A stretch of DNA of 64,000 bases from assembly GCA_025267735.1 (NCBI GenBank), contig CM046305.1, positions 37,841,108 to 37,905,107 on the forward strand, written 5' to 3'. The DNA is from Mactra quadrangularis (lineage: Eukaryota; Mollusca; Bivalvia; Venerida; Mactridae). Below the pieces are notes generated by a model, which had not been told where the DNA came from, did no database searches, and was given only the letters and a program-made list of their open reading frames with translations. The translations under genes were made by a program, and so were the position numbers. Position 1 is the stretch's first letter. The number at the start of each line of letters is the position of its first letter. Positions 55,178-64,000 of this stretch are shown one piece after another.

Positions 55178-55351
55178 CATTGACATTACGCCGGATCTCC
55201 CATTTTTAAATATTGAAAGTCTGTTCACCAATGAAAAGATTTGCATATTCTTGAACAAACATAGTCACATGTCTTTGGACACAAAGTTTGTTATACAAAT
55301 TAGTCACTAGACTAAAGACATGGTTATAGTGTCCTCAGCGTAATGTCAATT
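55178..55351. mobile_element. MITE with ATTGACATTACGC ends (copy 2)
   Basis: CATTGACATTACGCCGGATC and GCGTAATGTCAATT ends; shorter than 50275-50532. Confidence 0.7.
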
Positions 55352-55407
55352 CTATAGTGTGACATAGCTATACTTCTATATATCTTAGTTATACTTTATA
55401 TCAATAA

Positions 55408-55783
55408 GGCCATGCCAAATTGGAATTTTGTTAAGCCTCAACTCAAGTTTGACAAACCTAGGCACCTATTCACAAAAACATACAAACTGAAAACATGTTC
55501 ATTCTAGCTAGTACTCACACAATTAAGAACTTGGTAGTACATGAATGTTTATAACATTAATGTGAGATTAAAGTAATTCTATAAAAAAGTATGAACAACA
55601 TACACATGTACATTTTCATTAATCAAATACACAGAAACAAGGAACTATCAGTATTTTCCTAAGACAAATTAGTTATCGAATCCCGGAGCAAAGATTTAAG
55701 AAATTCAACAACTTTTTTTTTAATTGAGGACTTTAAACCTACGCGCACGTGGACGCTTAACAAAATTCTGGTATGGCATGGTC
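55408..55783. mobile_element. GGCCATGCCAAATTGG MITE (copy 2)
   Basis: Ends and TTTGACAAACCTAGG inner sequence match 9237-9681; the right end reads GGCATGGTC followed by TA. Confidence 0.75.
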
Positions 55784-56943
55784 TAATTGAAAATTAGAGG
55801 GAGACTTTACAAGAATCAAATGTTATTAGAACAACTCCATGTTTAAAATAATAAACGTATATCATATTATCATCAGTTCTCATTTACACTTCCAAGAGGG
55901 GGAACAACTTTTCCTTCTTAGGATGAAAATCCATTTCAAAAATCTAATCATATCCTGTATCTATGGCACTGGAAAAATTGTGACCACAGGAAAACTAACA
56001 ATCAAAAATATTTCTAAAATGCACTATTTGGTCAGCACAAAATATTCCACTAACATAAAAAGATTATCTTTAGCATACATGAATATAAAATAGATTGTAA
56101 CATAAGGTCATAGAGGGGAGTCATTTATAAATAGAAACATTAACTAAGCATGCATGATTATACACAGTATAAACTTATTAATAAAAATAATAAATATGAG
56201 CTATTGTCAAAATAATAATAATAATCTAGCACACAGTATATCATTGTACCCATAATTCCTCACAATAAATGGGTGAAAGGTCAATTTTTTTCAAAAATTC
56301 CAAAATTTTCCTGAAAATTCTTGAATTTTATGACTGTAGGATCTTTTACTTTAGGAAAAAGGCTCCTTTCTCATTTCCTTAGAGTACATAGTACATAGGT
56401 CAAAATTTTCAAAAAATTCAAACTATCCCAAAATTATCCTGAAAAGTTTTGAATTTCATGATTTTAAATTTTTTTACTATAAGAAAAGAAATACCTTCCT
56501 TTTTCCCAAAATTCCTAAATTTAAGGGTCAGTCCTAAAAACTTTTACCCATTTAAACACTCTGACTACTGTTAGAGCTCAAAATGAATCAAGCTCAGTAA
56601 TTGAAATGGATACAAGGAGAGGTAATGAAAAACAAACAAAAAAATGTTCAACAAACGTAAATTAAAAACATCATACAAATATGAAATTGGCAACATAATC
56701 AGTTTTATAAGATTTTTGTAATGAGTCAAGTACTTGATATATTATCTGTATTGGTTAAAACAGATATTACACAATGATGAAGGTACCAATGTAAACTTTA
56801 AGCATTATTATATCACAGGTCATAACTTTTCACATGATGTCTTATGTATAATATCTATACATTAAAAATGATGACACATTTTATTGAATTTCTGTATTTT
56901 TGTTTTATTTCAACATGCTGCCCCCTAAATTTATAAACTATAA

Positions 56944-56988
56944 TCAATCTTCAGCTTTCATTCCTCGTATTTCACCAGTTTTTCTTTG
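56944..56988 (-). CDS. PITP terminal exon
   Basis: Fourteen codons plus TGA, phase 0, acceptor TTCTTTCAG. The sequence [14 protein letters not shown] matches the end of class I PITPs. Confidence 0.84.
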   Translation of the reverse strand, partial: QRKTGEIRGMKAED

Positions 56989-58298
56989 CTGAAAGAATAA
57001 AAAAAATGATCTAATTAGTAGGGCTGTCATCTGAAATCATGATATTAATGTACAGTCAGATCTCAATACAACAACATCCGTTACAACAACATTCTCGTTA
57101 TACTGACATATTTTATGGAAACCAATACCAACATGTACATGGTCGGAAGAATTCATTATACTGACATATGCGTTATAACGACACATTTCTTAGAAACAAA
57201 CGATGTCTTGTATCGAGATCTGACTGTACCACCGATTATGTATCACCGATTCTTAACAGACGATCTGATATTGATTCGCATCAATACTTGCCTTTCAATA
57301 TATCGATACAATAATTTGATTTTTGGTTTAACCCTCTTTACCAACACTTGTTATTATTAAAATCAATCACAATTGTTATAATAATTTAATTATTCTTTAT
57401 ATAAGGTCACTAAATAAGCAAAACTTGATGATTTAAAAACTTTATATGTATTAAATACATTAGTAAATATTGATGATATATTGCGTTATTTCCTCTTAAG
57501 ACATTAATAGGACAGAAAAGGGATAATTGGGTTAACTAAATACATCAGTAGTTTGTTTGTTTGTTGGGTTTAATGTGTAGCAACACATTGTATAGGTCAT
57601 ATAACGGCGGTCAGTCAACCTACTCACTGCTCCTGGAAAGGCTAAATCTCTGGATTTAGCTGTTAACCAACTACTAAGCGCATATTTTCGTCAGTGACTG
57701 ACAACTGTCCTACATAATTAAATATCACTGGTAGGAGGGAGAATGGCCGTAGAAATAATTTCATGACCAAGCTCCACGAAAGTATGCCCCGCCCGGGAAT
57801 CAAACCCACAACCCCTTGATCAGTAGACTTGCATGCTACCCTCTGAGCTAGCCGAGCGTTAGAAATGCTTAAGTAGACATTGTAATCAATTTTAGAACAA
57901 TTTTTTTATACAGAACCCAGTTTAACCCCCACCCAACAATTTGAACTGACAACGACTTTAAATGTGTATCAAAATGACTGACCTGTAACCTATTTTTATT
58001 GATTTCATTACGCCAGTAATGGGAAGTGGCCACATTGGACGCTAACAGCAAGTCACTTTTTAAACAAGGTTCAGTTTAACCCTCTGATCAGTCTGTTCCG
58101 ACATTCTAAAATTCCTTATTTTATTTCATTGCATATAGAAGCAGACTTAAAATTAACAATAAAATCTTCATTTACCTCATCTAATTCTTGTTTAGTTTTA
58201 TCTTCTATTGCTCTTATATCATCCATGGTCATACCATGCCATTTATCTGTCCAACAAAATACTTGTCTATGGAAAGTTGTAAATAATCTATGCTCTTG
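56944..58298 (-). CDS. Phosphatidylinositol transfer protein (class I PITP), last two exons
   Basis: Exon 58298-58176 (123 nt, phase 0/0; acceptor ATTTACAG, donor GTAAAT) encodes [16 protein letters not shown], then [17 protein letters not shown] and KTKQELDE. Exon 56988-56944 encodes [14 protein letters not shown] and TGA. This is the C-terminal helix region of PITPs, which exchange phosphatidylinositol and phosphatidylcholine between membranes in the cytosol. The short G-M-x-A-E/D-D tail fits class I (alpha/beta) rather than RdgB-type class II proteins. The intron is 1.19 kb and holds a SINE. Earlier exons, including the membrane-inserting W-W motif, are not seen up to 64000 and should lie beyond the window. 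AATAAA on the minus strand occurs within about 70 nt after the stop (near 56880-56907), a possible poly(A) signal. Confidence 0.87.
57053..57226. mobile_element. 174-bp pogo-type MITE
   Basis: CAGTCAGATCTCAATACAA and TTGTATCGAGATCTGACTG are inverted and flanked by TA (57051-57052, 57227-57228). Inner TTATACTGACATAT motifs repeat. It lies in the PITP intron, 65 bp from the last exon. Confidence 0.83.
57549..57858 (-). mobile_element. SINE family A in the PITP intron
   Basis: The minus strand reads CGCTCGGCTAGCTCAGAGGG, a B-box (GGGTTTGATTCCC) and the family body, ending in a GTTT-repeat tail at 57549. Confidence 0.88.
58176..58298 (-). CDS. PITP penultimate exon
   Basis: A 41-codon exon with [11 protein letters not shown] and TMDDIR, highly conserved in PITPs. 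A partial degenerate copy of its start lies just upstream, at about 58345-58390. Confidence 0.89.
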
Positions 58299-58344
58299 CT
58301 GTAAATATAACCATATGCATTTTTAATAATTTACATCACCTATT

Positions 58345-58390
58345 GTCATACCAATTACCATGCCCGTCTATGGAAAGTTGTAAATGACAT
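58345..58390 (-). pseudogene. Partial degenerate copy of the PITP penultimate exon
   Basis: GTCTATGGAAAGTTGTAAAT is shared exactly with the exon (near 58266), preceded in both by a GTCATACCA...CCATGCC segment with deletions. It is a short local duplication, not coding. Confidence 0.45.
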
Positions 58391-58419
58391 TACTCAATAA
58401 AATTCATAGAATGAACCAA

Positions 58420-58730
58420 GATTTGATCGCACAACCTCTCAGGTTGTAAGCGACACTCTACCATGTCACCATAGAATCTAACATAAAAACAAGGAAGTAC
58501 AAGTGCTGTATTATACCCATGCTACATACACCCCTCCTTAACAGAATTCTCCTACTCAATTCTTATAGCTTCATTGCCTGTGGAACAGCCTAAGAGTACT
58601 ATCACAAAATTCCTAGTGGGTTATTTACGTTGGGCGCAAATGTAACCCGGTATAAGTCCATGGACCAAACAGAGATTCGAACCCACAACCTCTCAAGTTG
58701 TAAGCAAACACTCTAACACATTGCCATAGT
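58420..58730 (-). repeat. SINE family C, two tRNA-like heads
   Basis: The minus strand has two heads about 238 bp apart: one with AACTTGAGAGGTTGTGGGTTC (near 58675-58728), one with a degenerate B-box (near 58430-58475). The sequence between includes GGTTACATTTGCGCCC. Confidence 0.5.
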
Positions 58731-58739
58731 TGATACCAT

Positions 58740-61700
58740 AAGAAATATAAACAAGAGCTCCGCTGGGCGGGGCATTATACGCCCGTGTGCAGTCCATGCT
58801 GTGTTCTATCTCATATGAAGTCCCTGTGACCTTGACCAATGACCCTGGGATCTCAGAATAGGTCCCATCCTTACCTGGAGGGCTATCCAAAGCAAAGATT
58901 TTGAGAACCTAGGTACAGCCATGGTTGAGTTATCACCGACACAAAGTTTTTCCATACAAACTTCCAGTGATCTTGACCCTGGGGCCTAAGAACCAAAAGT
59001 TCTCGCCCTTGACCCAAAGAGTATTGATACATAAAATTTGGTGATCTTAGGTAAAGTTGGTTGTTGGACAAGGTTTTTCCTCATGATTTTTCTTGTGACT
59101 TTGACCTTTAACCCAGGGACCTAAAACAAAAGGGGCATATGCTAGACATTAAGGCTCCCCTTAAATAAAATTTGGAAAACCTACAATGTAGGTACAATCA
59201 TTATTGAGTTACTGTCCCAAAAATGTTTCAATATGAATTAAGTCCCTGTGACCTTGACTTTTGACCCTGGGGTCTCCAAATCAAAAGAGAACATCCAATA
59301 CCAAAGAGCTATCAACACATTACATATTAAGTTATTGTCTGGACAAGGATTGTCCACATGATGCCCCTGTGACCTCAATCTTTGACCCAGTTTTGACCCA
59401 AAACCAATTGGGAACATCCTTGACACATGGGCTACCCTCACATAAAATTTGGTGAACTAAATTCATGTTACTTATTAAATATAGCATTATTTCCATGGTT
59501 TGCCATTTTGACTTTGTTAACATATTGATTGAACATTAGAAGTCACTGCTTGGTAATTTGATATCTTCTGGTTAAGGGTTTAAACTTGACCCTGTTTCCC
59601 AAAAACTGATAAGGCACATCCTTGACAAATGGGCTACTCTCACATGAAATTTGGTGAACCTAGGTACAGTCATTGTTGAGTAATTACCCGGACAATGTTT
59701 TTCAATATGATGCCCCTGTGACCTTGACCTTTGACCCAGGGGCCCCAAAACCAATAGAGCATTACCTTGACACTTCCGCTACTCTCACGTAAAATTTAGT
59801 GAACCTAGGTACATTGGTTGTTCAGTTATTGTCTGGACAAGGTTTTTCCATATGATGCCTCTGTGACCTTGACCTTTGGGTCTGGGGCCCCAAAACCTAT
59901 TGGGAACATCCTTGACACAAGGGCTACATTCACATAAAATTTTGTGAAGCTAGGTACAGTCGTTGATGAGTAATTGTCCAAACAAGGTTTTTCAATATGA
60001 TGCCCCTGTGACCTTGACCTTTGACCCAGGAGCCCCAAAACCAATAGGGCATATCCTTGACACAAGGGCTACCCTGACATAGAATTTGATGAACCTAGGT
60101 ACATTGGTGGTTCAGTAATTGTCTGGACAAGTGTTTCATTGTTTGCCATTTTGACTTTATTAACATATTGATAGAACATTTGAAGTCACAGCTTGGTAAT
60201 TTGATATCTTCTGGTTTAAGATTTAAATTTAACCCTGTTTTCCCAAAACTGATAAGACACATCCTTGACACATGGGCTACTCTCACATGAAATTTGGTGA
60301 ACTCAGGTGCAGTCATTGTTGATTTACTACACGGACAATGTTTTTCAATATGATGCCCCTGTGACCTTGACCTTTGACCCAGGGGCCCCAAAACCAATAG
60401 GGCATAACTTTGACACATGGGCTACTCTCACATAAAATTTAGTTAACCTAGGTACATTGGTGGTTCAGTTATTGTCTGGACAAGGTTTTTCCATATGATG
60501 TCTTTGTGACCTTGACCTTTGACCCAGGGGCCCAGAAACCTATTGGGAACATCCTTGACACAAGGGCTACATTCACATAAAATTTTGTGAACTTAGGTAC
60601 AGTCGTTGATGAGTTATTGTCCAAACAAGGTTTTTCAATATGATGCCCCTGTGACCTTGACCTTTGACCAAGGAGCCCCAAAACCAATAGGGCATAACCT
60701 TTACCCAAGGGCTACCCTCACATAAAATTTGGAGAACCTAGGTACATTGGTGGTTCAGTTATTGTCTGGACAAGTGTTTCATTGTTTGCCATTTTGACTT
60801 TATAAACATATTGATAGAACATTTGAAGTCACAGCTTGGTAATTTGATATCTTCTGGTTTAAGATTTAAATTTAACCCTGTTTTCCCAAAACTGATAAGG
60901 TACATCCTTGACACATGGGCTACTCTCACATGAAATTTGGTGAACCTAGGTACAGTCATTAGTGAGTTATTACCCGGACAATGTTTTTCAATATGATGCC
61001 ACTGTGACCTTGACCTTTGACCCAGGGGCCCCAAAATCAATAGTGCATATCCTTGACACATGGGCTACTCTCACATGAAATTTGGTGAACCTAGGTACAT
61101 TGGTGTTTCATTTATTGTCCGGACAAAGTTTTTCCATATAATGCCCCTGTGACCTTGACCTTTGAACCTGGGGCCCCATAAACCTATAGGGCGCATCTTT
61201 GACACAAGGGCTACTCTTACATAAAATTTGGTGAACCTAGGTACAGGCGTTGTTGAGTTATGGTCCGGACACGGTTTTTCAATTTGATGTCCCTGTGACC
61301 TTGACCTTTGACCCAGGGGCCCCAAAACCGATTGGGAACATCCTTGACACATGGGCTTCTCTCACATAAAATTTGGTGATCCTAGGTAGATTGGTTGTTA
61401 AGTTATTGTCAGGACAAGTTATTTTCCCATATGATGCCACTGTGACCTTGACCTTTGACGCAGGGGCCCCAAAACCGATAGGGAACATCTTTGACACATG
61501 GGCTACTCTTACATTAAATTTGGTGAACTTAGGTACATTGGTGGTTCAGATATTGTCCGGACAAGTTTTACCTATTTTAAGTCCCAGTGACCTTGACCTT
61601 TAACCCTGGGGTCTCAAAATCAATAGGGAACCTCCTCCACCCAAGGGCTATCAACACATAAAATTTGAGGAACCTAGGTTCATCCTTTCTTGAGTTATCA

Positions 61701-61785
61701 TCCGGACAAGCAATTGTCCACGGACGGACAGACGGACAACAGCATAACATAACACGACCGTTTTTTCAAAACGGGCGTATAAAAA
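58740..61785 (+). repeat. Tandem-repeat element with GACCTTGACCTTTGACC boxes
   Basis: About 16 units of ~140-150 bp, each with CTGTGACCTTGACCTTTGAC, CCAGGGGCCCCAAAACC and TTTGGTGAACCTAGGTACA. A longer variant unit (TTTGCCATTTTGACTTT..) recurs at about 59500, 60147 and 60786, giving a ~640-bp higher-order repeat. The left end has ATTATACGCCCGT; the right end has GGACGGACAGACGGACAAC, a hairpin CCGTTTTTTCAAAACGGG and CGTATAA. It has no coding capacity. Confidence 0.85.
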
Positions 61786-64000
61786 GTTATAGTAAAAATA
61801 TTTAACAGCCCAAAACTTTTATCAGAATTCTGAACATGGTCGTCCAGGTGAGTAAGATAGCTCTCTATATACTTATATAGTCCAAGTTAAGAGTATCTGA
61901 ATCTAAAACCAACAAGCATCAATATAAATACAAGTCTCAGTTTTGATCATCAGCTTTGCCTTCAGTTCAAAATATTGCCAATTTCTAGTCCAATTTACTA
62001 ATCATACAGTACAGATCCTCTATATAGACCCAGGGCTTGAATTAGACCCGAGACCTCAGGTTTTGACGCACGAAAATTCCAAATTACCCCTTTTTGACCC
62101 TCTATCAAAACCGTCCGTACGTCAATTTGACCCTCGTATATTTTGCCTTCAAAAGTCATAGTTGAATCGAGATCTCAAATTAACAACAAGTGGAGTGTAT
62201 GTTACGTCCGCCTATTTGCAGATGTAATCAACCAATCAGGTATTTGCAAAAATTATACAATTTTTTTTATTATTTTTAAATATCGAAAGGCACAACAAAT
62301 CCAGGGCTTGAACTAGACTTTCAGACTCAAGGGTCAATGACCCTTCAGTCAAACTATTCAGGGGTCAAAATTAAATTTTCAGGTGTCAAAATCAAATTTT
62401 CAGGGGTCAAACTATACTTTACGTTTTCGACCATAGATTTTAATGTCGTTGTTGTAGCTTTAGACCACCTTGGTATTTGCAAAAATCATGCAATTTTTCA
62501 TTATTTGTAAAAATGGAAAGCTTAATTTATGAAAAAAAAGGTCCAAATATTAAGACCATTTGGCAATTTTGATGGTATTTACAGTGGAACTTCTCTGTAT
62601 TTCAAAATGTTCACTTACTTTATTGATAAAAGACTCCACTCTTCCTTGCAGACCAAACCATTTAAATTTAATAGTAATAAGTTTGTAACAACACATCACT
62701 GGATCTACAGTTTTCTACAAAAATTAGAAAAACATATTCATATAAGAAACAAAACAAAATATATATTTGTATAATTGTTTTTACATGGCGTTTCCCAAGA
62801 GCTTTACTCCATGTTAAATAGTGGACTGTTGGAGATCCTTATTAAAATCAGCAACAGACAAATACATTAGGCTGCACATGAGCAATTAAAGGCATTATTA
62901 CTACTACTATTAATTTAGTCCACGGACCAGTTGCCTAAGCATATTGCTAGGTATCGCTAGATAGCAAAATCATAGGAAACCATTTGCTACAAGATATTGC
63001 TTATTTGTTTTAAAAAAATCGCCCTAAAAACATACAATTGCAATAATCGTTTTCTGTACACCAGCACAGTACACCATCTTGGTTTGTGACGAAAATAACA
63101 AGCAGTTTCCTATGAAGAATAGCTACAAGAAAGTTTTCTTTCATAGCGATGGCAACAGGCCCCACATTACAAATTAACAGGCAGACAATATGCTGTTAGT
63201 GCAATTGAAGTACATGTACATGTTATTTGGCTAAGGTCAGGTAAAGGTCTATTGTGTTGCTTCTGTTTGTTGAATAAGCTTCCATTAAAACCCCATGCCT
63301 GACAGAGCTATTGACATTTTAATTTTAATTTGGGTTATACACTATTTCCCAACACTTTAATTTAGGTAATATACATGCATGGTTGCCACTCACCATATTA
63401 ACTTATCTGGACATTTTTCTTAACCCATAGGTACTTACCATTAAAAAAGCCAAAAACTAATCACTCAATGCAGGAAAACCAATATATTAAATATCAAATT
63501 TTCATGGAAGGGTATAACCAGTAGTCACAGCTGTGATAGAGAAGTTTATATACCGTCAGACTCAGAGTATAATAAAAACAAAGGTGCTGCATCATGGCAA
63601 CTTTCCTTTCCATCTTATTTTTGCTTCTCCCTTTACATAAATTTCATTTTTACATCCAAACTTGTATCCCATTGAAGTACCCTAGTCCCCTTTTCAGCCT
63701 CCCTGATATTGTCCATTTTCTAGAACTATCAGTTAAGTTTAATGAAGTCAAAGATTGACCAACTATTACTTCATTATTACATTATGTTATTAACAGTATA
63801 TTATATGTGACAGTTGGCAAGTTTATACAAATCTGCAATATCTAGTGAACTATTAGCTTTATGTTTATAATTATCGGTAACACCTTGTCAAGTATTGAAT
63901 GTAGCTAATGTAATAATAAATCAATAAATACTATATAACTGTTAGTAAAGGTTATTTCATGGTAAACTATAGAATTTATTAAGCAATATACTATACTAAT
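61786..64000. other. No gene seen: upstream PITP intron or flank
   Basis: AT-rich DNA without recognised exons. It contains a short three-fold ~22-bp repeat (GGGGTCAAAATTAAATTTTC) near 62350-62410 and related AGGGCTTGAA(T/C)TAGAC motifs at about 62031 and 62304. PITP exons before the penultimate one were looked for and not found. Confidence 0.45.

Larger units (their letters stand above)
45796..56943. other. No gene seen: downstream of PITP, rich in minisatellites and MITEs
   Basis: No conserved exon was read. A somewhat GC-richer minus-strand open frame at 46022-46264 has no recognised relatives. The rest is AT-rich sequence with the repeats listed separately. Part may be PITP 3' UTR. Confidence 0.45.

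Overview
The window is eukaryotic nuclear DNA: AT-rich, low in coding density, with short exons in long introns, GT..AG splice sites, tRNA-derived SINEs and many short inverted-repeat transposons. Repeat styles seen here (SINEs with a GCCCGGCTAGCTCAGT head, a long array of GACCTTGACCTTTGACC units ending in ACGGGCGTATAA) and the gene set point to a mollusc, most likely a marine bivalve. That placement is inference, not proof.

Only three protein-coding genes can be supported, each from conserved exons whose splice phases join. (1) 4076-6834, + strand: exons 2-4 of a fatty-acid-binding protein (FABP) gene; exon 1 was not found. (2) 19353-39857, - strand: ten phase-consistent exons of a prolyl 4-hydroxylase alpha-subunit-like protein (signal peptide, N-terminal domain, TPR-like peptide-binding domain, linker, most of the 2OG-Fe(II) domain). 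Its first iron-ligand His aligns with Thr, and the last ~90 residues were not found. (3) 56944-58298, - strand: the last two exons of a class I phosphatidylinositol transfer protein (PITP); the rest lies beyond 64000.

The rest is mobile-element and tandem-repeat territory. The largest object is an 8.77 kb foldback structure (26205-34973) inside the 13 kb second intron of the hydroxylase-like gene. Its inverted arms are built from blocks of a 63-bp CpG-rich repeat alternating with blocks of a very GC-rich ~61-bp repeat, around a ~1 kb loop that has itself collected a SINE and a MITE. At 41808-45795 is a non-autonomous LTR retrotransposon with two almost identical 1875-bp LTRs around only 238 bp of internal DNA. 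At 36245-38206 an element with CAGTCAAACC ends carries inside it a 1.3 kb near-perfect palindrome flanked by TTAA. A tandem-repeat element (about 58740-61785) lies upstream of the visible PITP exons and carries about 16 copies of a nuclear-receptor-like half-site cluster.

About twenty smaller elements could be delimited from inverted ends and target-site duplications (TA, TTAA, 6-bp and 8-bp), including nested ones (SINE in SINE, hAT-type MITE in SINE). Most long open frames in 26-35 kb are a by-product of the 63-bp (21-codon) repeat length and are not genes. No rRNA, functional tRNA, CRISPR array or bacterial-type operon was seen.
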